64,000 nucleotides of DNA, from NCBI RefSeq assembly GCF_030295955.1, contig NZ_AP027363.1:1426001-1490000 (forward strand), in the 5' to 3' direction. The position numbers and the translations under genes were made by a program. Positions 9,837 through 18,322 of the stretch are shown piece after piece. The stretch comes from Thalassotalea agarivorans. GTDB lineage: Bacteria; Pseudomonadota; Gammaproteobacteria; Enterobacterales; Alteromonadaceae. The notes beneath the pieces are model-generated. The model saw only the letters and a list, made by a program, of their open reading frames with translations, searched no databases and had not been told where the DNA came from. Every line of letters begins with the position of its first letter. Within the stretch, counting starts at the first letter, position 1.

Positions 9837-11807
9837 TTAAGGCGATTGAATATCAATAATCTCTGACAAGAAAGGTTTGAATGGTAGCCAGGCATTCAGC
9901 CCTTTAGTATTAATAGGTTGGCGAACCTGCTCTGAACTAGCAGTGGCGACAGCACGTTTGTTTTTATGAAAATCTAAACACTGTTGTTCAAACGGCAAAC
10001 CAATAAACTTGAGTATTTCTTTGATGCTTTGTTCGGTATTTTCTACAACATTTTCATATTGCACTGTTAAGACGTCTTGAGGGTATTTTTCCTGCCAAAA
10101 TGCCATTAACTCCAGATAATCTTGATAATATTTCTTAAGGTCAGAAAGATCATTTGTATAAGCTTGCCCTGTTGCAAACAACTGTTTGAAGCAGCTAAAA
10201 CAGGTAGCCGTTGGATCTCGCCTTGCATCAATGATTTTTGCGTTGGGCAAAATCGTTTTTATCAGACCGATGTGAAGAAAATTATTGGGCATTTTGTCAA
10301 TAAAAAATGGTGCATTATTGCGATGTGGCAACGTACCATCTAAGTATGTGCTTCCTAATTCAGCTAATGCTTGCAAGGACAATGTGCCAAGGGCAGTAGG
10401 GTACATATCTTGGTCATGTTTCTTCACTCTATTACCGAGTTGGCGAGCAATAGCCATGATATCGGGCAACTCTTTAGTTCCATCTACAAGGGAATGGGAA
10501 GAGATTACTTGTTCTAACAAGGTCGACCCGGAACGAGGTAAACCAACTATAAATATTGGCGTTACCTGATTTTCTTGTTGGCTTTGCTTAGCAAAATCAG
10601 AGAAAAAAGTTTTGTTACGAGAAACCAACGATGTCGTTTGATTGGCATTATAAGGTTCAGTTTTGCGCTTGAGTGCATTGCCTTGTTGATAGTGGTAAAA
10701 AGCATCATCAATAGCTTTCTTGTTTTCCAACGCTTTACCCAAAGAAAAATGAATATGTGCTTTATCGTCTATTTGCTCGGCGTTAAGGCGCCTTAAACAG
10801 TCTTTCATTTGCGCTATTTCTTGCTCGTCAAAAACGTAAGTCTTTAAATTAGCTAGACTCCAATACGGCTCCCCATAAAGTGGATTAAGTGCAATTGCCT
10901 TTTGATATGCGGCAATGGCTTTTTCTTGATTGCCTAGGGTTTTTTCTGCGTGCCCACTGGAGCTCCATAGAGCGGGATTGCTTGGTTGCTTTTGCAATAT
11001 TTCATCATATAGCTGAGCTGCTTCCCTGTAGTCGCCTAATTTGATCAATACTGCGGCTTTAACTGTCATCACAGGTAAATGATTTGGCTGATGCTTTTCG
11101 AGAATAGCTATTTGTTTGAGCGCTAGTGCACTTTTTTCACGTTTATTAAGCGTATGTGCATAGTTTAGCCTTGCTAAGTGATAGCTCGGCGCTATGGTCA
11201 AGGCGCGCTCAAGCAAGGTTTGCGCTTCACCTAATATGCCTAAGTTAATGGCTATTTCTGCTAACAAGCGTATTGCACTCACATCTTTGGGGTGTTTAAC
11301 TAAATATTCCCTGACTAAACGCTCCGATTTGGCTAATTCGTTGTCAAAAAAAGCGGCTAAACTCTGTTTGAGAAGAGGGTGAGATGCGCTATGAAGTAAA
11401 TAATTTTTATACGCATTGTCTGCTTTTTCATGAGCATTAGTGTGTTGTAGTGCCTTGCTAAGTTCCAACCATAATGTAGGGTGCTGTGGTGCATATTTTA
11501 AAGCTGACTGAGCGATACGTGCTGCGCTTTCATAGGCTTGATGCCTCGCATCAATTTGAATTAACAAAATGTACGCGGCAATAAAAGAGGGTTGAGTTTT
11601 TATAATCGATGCCAACGCTTTGGCAGCACTTTGGCTATCACCTTGTTTATCAAGGCAAATTGCTAAAAGCATTGTTGCGTCGATGTTACTTTTATCGTGA
11701 GTTAGCACCTCCTTTGCCTGCTCTATAGCCTCTTTATAACGCTTTTCCATAGCAAATGATTGTGCGCGTTTAAGGAGAGTATTGAGTTGGTTTGAAGATG
11801 TATTCAT
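9837..11807 (-). CDS. TPR-repeat sulfotransferase family protein
   Basis: A 656-residue cytoplasmic protein. Residues about 10-390 are tandem tetratricopeptide repeats. From 'TPIFIVGLPRSGSTLLEQV' (416-434) a sulfotransferase domain follows, with the PAPS 5'-phosphosulfate loop (PRSGSTL, 424-430) and a downstream '...KIIDARRDP' matching the 3'-phosphate-binding region. The family typically transfers sulfate from PAPS to an acceptor, but bacterial TPR-sulfotransferases near TonB receptors have no settled substrate. It lies 153 bases upstream of the receptor in the same direction and is divergent from the LysR gene. Confidence 0.85.
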   Translation of the reverse strand: MNTSSNQLNTLLKRAQSFAMEKRYKEAIEQAKEVLTHDKSNIDATMLLAICLDKQGDSQSAAKALASIIKTQPSFIAAYILLIQIDARHQAYESAARIAQSALKYAPQHPTLWLELSKALQHTNAHEKADNAYKNYLLHSASHPLLKQSLAAFFDNELAKSERLVREYLVKHPKDVSAIRLLAEIAINLGILGEAQTLLERALTIAPSYHLARLNYAHTLNKREKSALALKQIAILEKHQPNHLPVMTVKAAVLIKLGDYREAAQLYDEILQKQPSNPALWSSSGHAEKTLGNQEKAIAAYQKAIALNPLYGEPYWSLANLKTYVFDEQEIAQMKDCLRRLNAEQIDDKAHIHFSLGKALENKKAIDDAFYHYQQGNALKRKTEPYNANQTTSLVSRNKTFFSDFAKQSQQENQVTPIFIVGLPRSGSTLLEQVISSHSLVDGTKELPDIMAIARQLGNRVKKHDQDMYPTALGTLSLQALAELGSTYLDGTLPHRNNAPFFIDKMPNNFLHIGLIKTILPNAKIIDARRDPTATCFSCFKQLFATGQAYTNDLSDLKKYYQDYLELMAFWQEKYPQDVLTVQYENVVENTEQSIKEILKFIGLPFEQQCLDFHKNKRAVATASSEQVRQPINTKGLNAWLPFKPFLSEIIDIQSP

Positions 11808-11933
11808 AGCGACTAGGCAAGATTTTTATTGTTATGATTTCTTCATATTGTCATTAGATTTTTGTTTTGACAATTCAAAATTTCACCATTACATTGAGAT
11901 TTACTCAACAGTTAGGGGATTTAAAATAACAAT

Positions 11934-12851
11934 ATGCGTAAGATCCCACCTTTAAACGCACTCAAATATTTTGAAGCAACAGCAAGAAATGGCTCGTTTC
12001 ACGGCGCTGCAGAGGAACTCTGTGTATCAGTGTCGGCAATTAGCCACCAGATAAAACAGCTTGAGTCATATATGAACGTTGAACTCTTTCATCGTCATGC
12101 TAGGACGATAGAGCTAACGGAAACGTCAAAGAAGTACTATCCCATTATTCGAGATGCGCTTGATAGAATTTCTGATGGCACATTGGCTATTCTTAAGCCT
12201 CAAGATTCTAACAATATTACTGTTCAACTTTACTCAACAATTGCCATTCGTTGGCTGATTCCTCGTCTGCCAGATTTTCAGCAAAAACACCCTGAAATTA
12301 ACGTACGCTTGCACACTTCACATGAGGATGTGGATTTTATGCATAGCGACGTGGATGCGTGTATTAAGATAGGCGGTAACACATTACCAGAACTTGACTA
12401 TTGTTATTTATTTACTAGTGAATTGTTCCCTGTTTGTAGTCCAAGGTTACTTGAAGAAAAGCCAGAACTTAAACAGGTAGAAGAACTTAAAAATGAGACT
12501 ATATTGCAAGTCTATCCTTCTAAACACGATTGGCCCATATGGCTTGAAAATGCGGGGATAGAAGGCATAGACCCAGATTCAGGTTTACAGTTTGACAGCT
12601 ATGATCACGCGTTAACAACGGCATTGCAAGGTATGGGGGTCTCAATGGGAATGCAGCCTTATATCGCTAATGAAATAGCTTCTGGCATGTTGGTTGAGTT
12701 GTACCCCGAGCTTAGAACAATGCACACGTCTGCATGGTATTTCGTTTGTCGCAAAGAAAAATCACATTTAAAGAAAATTAAAGTGTTTCAACAATGGCTG
12801 ATTGAACAAGTCACCAATGACCCTCAGTTATCGCCGCTGCGCAACCCCTAA
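11934..12851 (+). CDS. LysR-family transcriptional regulator (GcvA-like)
   Basis: The 305-residue protein starts with the GcvA-type winged helix-turn-helix ('PPLNALKYFEATARNGSF...AAEELCVSVSAISHQI', residues 5-40), followed by a periplasmic-binding-protein-like effector domain (about 90-300). It is divergent from the minus-strand TPR-sulfotransferase/receptor cluster, with a 126-base shared intergenic region, and is followed after 93 bases by scoAB. The position suggests that it controls one or both flanks; the inducer is unknown. Confidence 0.9.
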   Translation: MRKIPPLNALKYFEATARNGSFHGAAEELCVSVSAISHQIKQLESYMNVELFHRHARTIELTETSKKYYPIIRDALDRISDGTLAILKPQDSNNITVQLYSTIAIRWLIPRLPDFQQKHPEINVRLHTSHEDVDFMHSDVDACIKIGGNTLPELDYCYLFTSELFPVCSPRLLEEKPELKQVEELKNETILQVYPSKHDWPIWLENAGIEGIDPDSGLQFDSYDHALTTALQGMGVSMGMQPYIANEIASGMLVELYPELRTMHTSAWYFVCRKEKSHLKKIKVFQQWLIEQVTNDPQLSPLRNP

Positions 12852-12894
12852 TTGAGATTTTCTTAACAATACCTCCAAAATAATCAATTGAAGC

Positions 12895-12940
12895 CCCCTA
12901 GGTTAATCGCAATACTGAGTCGCGAATTACTAGGGGAGGG
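12895..12940 (+). promoter_or_regulatory. Hairpin overlapping the scoA ribosome-binding site
   Basis: CCCCTAG (12895-12901) is exactly complementary to CTAGGGG (12930-12936), which is part of the GGGGAGGG Shine-Dalgarno sequence (12933-12940) 4 bases before the scoA ATG. A further short TCGC/GCGA pairing extends the stem. Folding would hide half of the ribosome-binding site. Seen directly; a regulatory role is inference. Confidence 0.4.
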
Positions 12941-12944
12941 CGAT

Positions 12945-13646
12945 ATGTCCGGTTTCAATAAAGTAGTAAAAAACTACCAAGATGCACTATCTGGGCTAGA
13001 AGACGGTATGACTATTGTCGCTGGTGGCTTCGGCTTATGTGGCATTCCAGAAAATCTCATTAAAGAAGTTAAACGCAAAGGTACTTCTGGGCTTACTGTT
13101 GTGTCTAATAATTGCGGTACACAGGAATATGGCCTGGGTATTTTGTTGCAACAAAAACAAATAAAGAAAATGGTTGCTTCATACGTTGGGGAAAACGCAG
13201 AGTTTGAACGACAAATGATGAGCGGAGAATTAGACGTAGAGTTAACACCACAAGGAACGCTGGCTGAAAAAATGCGTGCTGGTGGCGCAGGTATCCCGGC
13301 GTTTTATACGGCAACAGGGTACGGAACGCTTGTAGCGGAAGGAAAAGAAACAAAAGTTTTTAACGGCAAACACTACGTGTTGGAAGAGAGTATCGTGGGA
13401 GATTTTGCTTTAGTAAAAGCATGGAAGGCCGATACCAACGGTAACTTGGTGTTTCGTAAAACGGCAAGAAATTTTAATCCGTTGGCGGCAATGGCTGGAA
13501 AGGTTACGGTGGTAGAGGTAGAAGAAATCGTTCCTGTTGGCAGCTTAGATCCTGATGAAATACATACCCCGGGTATTTATGTTAATCGATTAATTAAAGG
13601 CTCTTTTGAAAAAGTGATTGAGCAAAGAACAATTCGCGAAGCGTAG
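12945..13646 (+). CDS. scoA: 3-oxoacid CoA-transferase subunit A
   Basis: The ATG at 12945 is chosen over the upstream TTG at 12888 because of the strong GGGGAGGG Shine-Dalgarno sequence, and it gives 233 residues, the normal family length. The family motif '[16 protein letters not shown]' lies near residue 25. With ScoB it transfers CoA from succinyl-CoA (or acetyl-CoA) to a 3-oxoacid such as acetoacetate. The scoB start follows after 9 bases. The regulator upstream and the SDR/MDR operon nearby hint at a shared pathway. An AtoDA-like acetate-CoA transferase is the alternative reading. Confidence 0.9.
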   Translation: MSGFNKVVKNYQDALSGLEDGMTIVAGGFGLCGIPENLIKEVKRKGTSGLTVVSNNCGTQEYGLGILLQQKQIKKMVASYVGENAEFERQMMSGELDVELTPQGTLAEKMRAGGAGIPAFYTATGYGTLVAEGKETKVFNGKHYVLEESIVGDFALVKAWKADTNGNLVFRKTARNFNPLAAMAGKVTVVEVEEIVPVGSLDPDEIHTPGIYVNRLIKGSFEKVIEQRTIREA

Positions 13647-13655
13647 GAGTAATAA

Positions 13656-14312
13656 ATGGCTTTAACAAGAGAGCAAATGGCGCAACGTGTTGCACAAGAA
13701 ATTGAAGATGGCTACTACGTAAATCTGGGGATAGGCATACCAACTTTAGTTGCAAATTTTGTTCCCGAAGGTATGGAAGTTATGCTTCAGTCAGAAAATG
13801 GTTTACTCGGTATGGGGCAGTTTCCGTTGGATGAGGAAGTAGATGCTGATTTAATCAATGCAGGTAAACAGACCGTTACCATGGTTTCTGGTGCAGCCTT
13901 GTTTGACTCTGCAGAGTCATTTGCAATGATTCGTGGTGGTCACGTAGATTTAACGGTGCTTGGCGCTTTTGAAGTTGATGTTGAGGGCAATATTGCTTCC
14001 TACATGATACCGGGCAAGTTAATAAAGGGTATGGGTGGTGCTATGGACTTAGTTGCAGGAGCAGATAATATTATTGTGACCATGACACATGCATCAAAAC
14101 ATGGCGAATCTAAGCTATTGTCCTCTTGCTCTTTGCCGCTAACTGGTAAAGGGTGCATTAGTAAAGTTTTAACAGACCTAGCTTACCTGGAAATTAAAGG
14201 AGGCAAGTTTCATCTGTTAGAACGAGCGCCAGGCGTCTCTGTATCGGAAATTGAGGCTTTGACCGCAGGGGAGCTTATAGTACCTGAGTTCGTTCCTGAA
14301 ATGCGACTATAG
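13656..14312 (+). CDS. scoB: 3-oxoacid CoA-transferase subunit B
   Basis: This 218-residue subunit carries the catalytic-glutamate motif 'QSENGLLGMG' (Glu near residue 49), which forms the enzyme-CoA thioester, and 'GGAMDLVAGA' near residue 130. It forms a heterodimeric or tetrameric transferase with ScoA directly upstream. An intrinsic terminator follows the stop codon immediately, so scoAB ends the transcript. Confidence 0.92.
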   Translation: MALTREQMAQRVAQEIEDGYYVNLGIGIPTLVANFVPEGMEVMLQSENGLLGMGQFPLDEEVDADLINAGKQTVTMVSGAALFDSAESFAMIRGGHVDLTVLGAFEVDVEGNIASYMIPGKLIKGMGGAMDLVAGADNIIVTMTHASKHGESKLLSSCSLPLTGKGCISKVLTDLAYLEIKGGKFHLLERAPGVSVSEIEALTAGELIVPEFVPEMRL

Positions 14313-14336
14313 AAAAGGGGAAGTTCCCCTTTTTTA
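14313..14336 (+). terminator. Intrinsic terminator after scoB
   Basis: A stem AAAAGGGGAA/TTCCCCTTTT with a 1-base apex region is followed by a T-run, directly after the scoB stop codon. Confidence 0.85.
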
Positions 14337-14649
14337 ACTTCTACACTTGTAACGTTGCTTATGTGGTACTGAATAATCTTCATAGCTCATGGCACAATGA
14401 CTAAAAAACCAATTCCCTCCTTTTAAAACATTGCTAATTTCTTAGAACAATAACCCCAATTTAAATGCGTTGCCTAATTCAACACTACAGCTGCTGTGTT
14501 GTGGAAATCGGCTCATTTCCCCTAATCGACAATAACTGATAGTTTGTAACAAAACTGTAAACAAGGTTTGTTAAAGTTAGCGTTAACGCAAAATTGTTGA
14601 ATATTTCATCGGCTTTAAATATCGCTGGGTTACAAAAAAGAAAGGTGTT

Positions 14650-14677
14650 TGTGAGACATGTCTTACACGGGTGTAAG
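14650..14677 (+). promoter_or_regulatory. GacA/UvrY/VarA-type binding site upstream of the CsrB-like RNA
   Basis: TGTGAG-N6-CTTACA at 14650-14667 differs by one base from the GacA/UvrY consensus TGTAAG-N6-CTTACA. An additional TGTAAG at 14672-14677 forms a second inverted repeat with CTTACA (CTTACAC-GG-GTGTAAG, 14662-14677). The site lies about 180 bases ahead of the predicted RNA start, a far-upstream placement also known for csrB genes of other gammaproteobacteria. Confidence 0.75.
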
Positions 14678-14835
14678 AAATAACGTTTATTTACCGTAGT
14701 CTGAAAATATGAAAAACCTTCTTTTCTATTGATTTTAAAGGGGTTCAGCTTATTTTCAGGTTTGTAAGGCTTATAAAGTTGAGAATTTTTTTGAAAACAT
14801 ATCTTAGCAAAATCGAGTAAACACGTAATATAACA

Positions 14836-15140
14836 ACTGTCAGGAAGACATTGCTCAGGATGAGTTGGCACAACGGAATACGCCAAGGAGGCTATTGGAA
14901 TAGCAGGTGACAAGAATGTCGCGTATATGGATAGGTTTAGGGATCAAACTGTTAAGGATTCATCGTAGGATACGTAGCTAAAGGATTACTAGGAAACCAA
15001 GGTTGGTGATAGAAGGATCAAGGAATCGTTTAAGGGATTACCAAGGACGTCGCTACGGATTGCGCGGGAATCAATATAATTGCCGGATGCAAATATAATT
15101 TAAGCTAGTTATAAAATGCGACCTTCGGGTCGCGTTTTTT
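14836..15140 (+). ncRNA. csrB: CsrB-type CsrA-sequestering small RNA
   Basis: A region of about 300 bases with no credible protein contains 18 GGA motifs between 14843 and 15087, spaced mostly 10-15 bases apart. Many sit in AGGA or AAGGA contexts such as 'GTCAGGAAGACATTGCTCAG'. It ends in a strong intrinsic terminator (15118-15140). The 5' end is set by a TATAAC-like -10 at 14829. The pattern is that of CsrB/CsrC RNAs, which titrate the translational regulator CsrA. The GacA-type box upstream places it under two-component control. Exact ends are approximate. Confidence 0.85.
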
Positions 15141-15142
15141 TT
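15118..15142 (+). terminator. Intrinsic terminator of the CsrB-like RNA
   Basis: GCGACC-TTCG-GGTCGC with a UUCG tetraloop, followed by a run of eight T. It is oriented for plus-strand transcription and marks the 3' end of the RNA. Confidence 0.92.
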
Positions 15143-15146
15143 ACCT

Positions 15147-15175
15147 AAAAAAGGCGCTTTTAAAGCGCCTTTTTG
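15147..15175 (-). terminator. Terminator between the CsrB-like RNA and the minus-strand membrane protein gene
   Basis: AAAAAGGCGCTTT pairs with AAAGCGCCTTTTT. The stem is flanked by A and T runs and works in both directions; it lies 23 bases past the stop of the minus-strand gene. Confidence 0.85.
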
Positions 15176-15197
15176 TTTATCTAAGTCTTTAGGGAAG

Positions 15198-16319
15198 CTA
15201 GTACTCAATGAAGTTGTTATAACTTGGGTTTTTACCAAGCGCTTTTTGACTACCTTTAAGTGAGAACTTGTAACCACACAATTCGAAACGCCCTCTAAAT
15301 GCCAAGCTTTGTAATATTGGCTGTGTATCAATAGGTGAGAAGACTGCGTAGTAATTGATGCCATTCTCAACGCTTACGGTTAATGGACGATACTTCTCTT
15401 TGTTTTGGAAGTTGAGCTCTGTACATTCCTCATCACCCAAACCAGTTGCTAGCGTCCAATACTCGGCGTTGCTTGCTGTTTCACCTTGCCAATGGAATAT
15501 CAAACCTTGATGCTCAGAAAAATACAGTGTGTAGTCGTCTGGCATCGCCAATGGGTTGTCTCTGATCATGGCGACTTGCGTTACAACTTGTTCAACATTG
15601 CTTTCATTGTTTTCTGTTGGTGTTGCATCACCCGATACGGCGGCAGCGATAGACGTAATAATAACACCGGCAACAATCAACCCGGCAACAACAATAATCG
15701 TAAAGGCTGCATTCTTGTTACCCAGTAATTTTGTTCTGACCAATTCGCCAAAATCTGGATTAGTGGTGGCTTGCTGACTTTCTTTGCTTTGCAAATAAGC
15801 GTCGGCTTGTGAGAGTCTGTTTTCAAAAGAGGTCTCTAACAACGTAGTGTCATTTGATTGCGTCGCTAAACTTGGTTCAACGCGACTGGCATGTCGTTTA
15901 CTTTGCTTGGCTTGATGATCAAAGGCAGACATATCTACAGGGCCGTTGTAACCTTGCACGTAATGACGATTACGTTTGCTAGGGTAGGTTAATAACACGC
16001 TAGAGAGCACAATAGGGAAGAACAACAACCAATACACGCTATGATGTTCTGCAAAAGCAATAATAACCCCAGCGACAAAAAACGATACAGTAGGGGCAAA
16101 GATCCACTTTTGATTGAGCTCTGCATCATTTAAACGGCGTTTTGTAGAACACGCCAACGGAACAAGTGCGAACAAGAGTATCCAAATAGGAATAAGAGTA
16201 CTGTTAGGAAATAGTGCGGTTAATACTATAAAACCAACGTAGACACAGCTACTGATGGTAAAAAATCGACTTCTGTTATCGAAACCTTTAATACAGAACA
16301 ATGAAAGTAAGGGGTTCAC
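15198..16319 (-). CDS. Uncharacterised inner-membrane protein (DUF805-like N-terminus)
   Basis: A 373-residue protein. Four hydrophobic segments lie within residues 20-130, with 'STKRRLNDAELNQKW' between them, recalling the 'RRLHD' motif of DUF805 membrane proteins. A polar linker (about 140-205), a fifth transmembrane helix (about 210-235, 'FTIIVVAGLIVAGVIITS') and a C-terminal domain of about 130 residues with three cysteines follow, probably periplasmic. No function can be assigned. It converges with the CsrB-like RNA gene and is separated from it by paired terminators. Confidence 0.65.
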   Translation of the reverse strand: MNPLLSLFCIKGFDNRSRFFTISSCVYVGFIVLTALFPNSTLIPIWILLFALVPLACSTKRRLNDAELNQKWIFAPTVSFFVAGVIIAFAEHHSVYWLLFFPIVLSSVLLTYPSKRNRHYVQGYNGPVDMSAFDHQAKQSKRHASRVEPSLATQSNDTTLLETSFENRLSQADAYLQSKESQQATTNPDFGELVRTKLLGNKNAAFTIIVVAGLIVAGVIITSIAAAVSGDATPTENNESNVEQVVTQVAMIRDNPLAMPDDYTLYFSEHQGLIFHWQGETASNAEYWTLATGLGDEECTELNFQNKEKYRPLTVSVENGINYYAVFSPIDTQPILQSLAFRGRFELCGYKFSLKGSQKALGKNPSYNNFIEY

Positions 16320-16515
16320 ATTTCCTCCAAAATACTACAACGTTTACCGAACTTTGTGTTTTTACACATCCTGATATGCGCTTATTCTTCGCGGTAAATT
16401 CAGGTGAAGAGGCCACAGATTACCGAATAATTTGTGGCTTGTCAGTGGCAAATTTAGATTTTGTGCCAATCTATGTTGAATAATATGTGTCTAGCGTTTA
16501 AAGCAATGAATGAAA

Positions 16516-16821
16516 TTAATGAATTTTATATGCAGGCAATTGAAAATCTTTCAATTTTTGCCCTTTTAAAATCATGGTACCTGTAAAGCTAGATTCGCCA
16601 TCACCACTCATCTCAACGTCAAAAATACTACGCCAATAGAGGCCATCTTGCTTAGTAAAGGTTAAACGACTTTTTCTTCTGGCAATGGAAATAAACTGCA
16701 GCTTATTCATTTGACAGTATCGAATGCCATGTTTACGGCCTGCTTCAGCGACTTGGCGCATGTAGATAAAGTACCAACAAACAATGAATATAAATAACAA
16801 CAAATAGACATTTGATAGCAT
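16516..16821 (-). CDS. DUF3301-type small membrane protein
   Basis: The 101-residue protein has a single N-terminal transmembrane helix (residues 4-20) followed by a short basic cytoplasmic domain ('ARRKSRLTF', 'LYWRSIFDVEMSGDGE'). This pattern matches the DUF3301 family, found next to DUF3549 genes in Shewanella, Vibrio and Colwellia relatives. It starts 2 bases after the DUF3549 gene ends, so the two are co-transcribed. Function unknown. Confidence 0.75.
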   Translation of the reverse strand: MLSNVYLLLFIFIVCWYFIYMRQVAEAGRKHGIRYCQMNKLQFISIARRKSRLTFTKQDGLYWRSIFDVEMSGDGESSFTGTMILKGQKLKDFQLPAYKIH

Positions 16822-16823
16822 AA

Positions 16824-17855
16824 CTACGTTCCTTGATTAAACAGCTGACCAATGGCTTTGCTTAGCTCTTGAGAGCGGTTTTCACTGCGCATGCAAGAAA
16901 ATACATGTGCGCGAGTTGCTGGAATGGCGACTAAATCTTTATAAATTGCTGGAAAGAGATCAGCTGCTTTGCCTAGCAACACATGTTGGAAAAGCTTGGC
17001 AATTTTCTCACCAGAATCAAGCGACAACCACAAGCGGCTAGATAGCGTAATAATGATTTCTTCGTTTAGGCTAGGTAAATTCAGCAGATTATCTACAAGT
17101 GATGTCACATGCATATGTGTTGCACTTGCCGACAGCGCTCTTAACAAATGAATCGCTTTCTCTTGTTCCTCGGTTAAATCGCATTGCTCAATTTGTAATG
17201 CAATCGCTTGAATAAGCGTTAACGGCAATGTTTGGTTTTCCATTGCACTACATAGCGGATAGAGCACTTGTTTGGGCAAATGTGGTAACGATACTTCAAG
17301 CGTCGAGGCAAGGTTCTCATCGTCAATACGCGCGACATAATCGGCAATGCCTTGAACACCTATGTTGTGCCAATTTGGCCAGTCTTTATTCTGTAAATAC
17401 TCTTGGCAGTGCTCAAAATAGACGGACGCATTCTTCTTCAAGGCGATAGAAATTAGGCTATTTAACGACGCAAGTTTGTATTGCGCTGGCGTAAAGTGGT
17501 ATGGATTAGCATTCAACAATTCTTGTTGGTGCTCTGTAGGATCTTTAGTTAAATCACTACCCAGCGCTTCAAGTATGATGGCTAAAAAGTGGTTGCGAGA
17601 CGCTTGTACCAGCAAACTACGCTCATCTAAAGGAAGCTTTACGAACCAAATGTAAAGCTGCACAGATTGCTTTTGCCAAAACGCGATGGCTAAATGAGCA
17701 TGTCCTTGCATGGGATATGGGTAGGGCACTTGATTGTGCTCTAACTTTTCAAATTGCTCTTTTGTTATTTTATTAATATTGCGGCCGATATCGTACACGC
17801 GGTATTGGCAGTTTGATAATTGCAAAAGCTCTGTGATTGTTTCTATGGAGTTCAT
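16824..17855 (-). CDS. DUF3549 family protein
   Basis: A 343-residue soluble protein. Its N-terminal 'LLQLSNCQYRVYDIGRNI' and 'PYPMQGHAHLAIAFW' are typical of DUF3549, a family with no known activity. The middle and C-terminal parts are helical and repeat-like. It is first gene of a two-gene operon with the DUF3301 gene and is divergent from yqcC-truC, a neighbourhood conserved in related genera. Confidence 0.75.
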   Translation of the reverse strand: MNSIETITELLQLSNCQYRVYDIGRNINKITKEQFEKLEHNQVPYPYPMQGHAHLAIAFWQKQSVQLYIWFVKLPLDERSLLVQASRNHFLAIILEALGSDLTKDPTEHQQELLNANPYHFTPAQYKLASLNSLISIALKKNASVYFEHCQEYLQNKDWPNWHNIGVQGIADYVARIDDENLASTLEVSLPHLPKQVLYPLCSAMENQTLPLTLIQAIALQIEQCDLTEEQEKAIHLLRALSASATHMHVTSLVDNLLNLPSLNEEIIITLSSRLWLSLDSGEKIAKLFQHVLLGKAADLFPAIYKDLVAIPATRAHVFSCMRSENRSQELSKAIGQLFNQGT

Positions 17856-17989
17856 GACTATGCGCAGCGCACTTAAAATTTTGCAGAGTATATCATGAAG
17901 CGTCGCAAATTAAGCTACAAATACTGTGTAAACTACGAGATAATATTAATGCGACAACTCAAACGTACAGGGCAACACAAACGCTCGCT

Positions 17990-18322
17990 ATGCAGACTTT
18001 ACACCAACAGCTTTTAACTGACTTAGCACGGCTTGAAACAACGCTAAAACAGGCCGACTTGTGGGCAGATATAGCGCCGACGCCGCAGCAACTTGCAAGC
18101 CAACAACCCTTTTGCATCGACACCATGACATTGCAGCAATGGCTGCAGTTTGTGTTTATCGAAAAATTGACTGTTTTGGCGCTTAACGAGCAACCTTTAC
18201 CAATGAATATTGCGGTATCGCCCATTGCCGAACAAGTTTTCAAAGATCACAAAGCAGGTGCAAAACTAGTGGCTGATATTACCGCCATTGATAGCTTGTT
18301 ATCGGGGCAAGCGCATGACTGA
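17990..18322 (+). CDS. yqcC: YqcC family protein
   Basis: A 110-residue helical protein of the YqcC (DUF446) family: 'LLTDLARLETTLKQADLW' at the N-terminus and 'PFCIDTMTLQQWLQFVFI' in the middle. Biochemical role unknown. Its stop overlaps the truC start (truC ATG at 18315), so translation is probably coupled, as in Escherichia coli yqcC-truC. Confidence 0.85.
   Translation: MQTLHQQLLTDLARLETTLKQADLWADIAPTPQQLASQQPFCIDTMTLQQWLQFVFIEKLTVLALNEQPLPMNIAVSPIAEQVFKDHKAGAKLVADITAIDSLLSGQAHD

Noticed and set aside
14485-14913. A 142-codon minus-strand open frame in the region upstream of the CsrB-like RNA
   Set aside because: Low-complexity composition, no family resemblance, overlaps the GacA-type box and the 5' part of the GGA-rich RNA, and has no convincing ribosome site.
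15071-15370. A 99-codon minus-strand open frame over the two terminators
   Set aside because: It crosses two strong terminators and overlaps the 3' end of the better-supported membrane protein gene in another frame.
16301-16483. A 60-codon plus-strand frame between the membrane protein and the DUF3301 gene
   Set aside because: No ribosome site, no recognisable features, begins inside the 5' end of the divergent gene.
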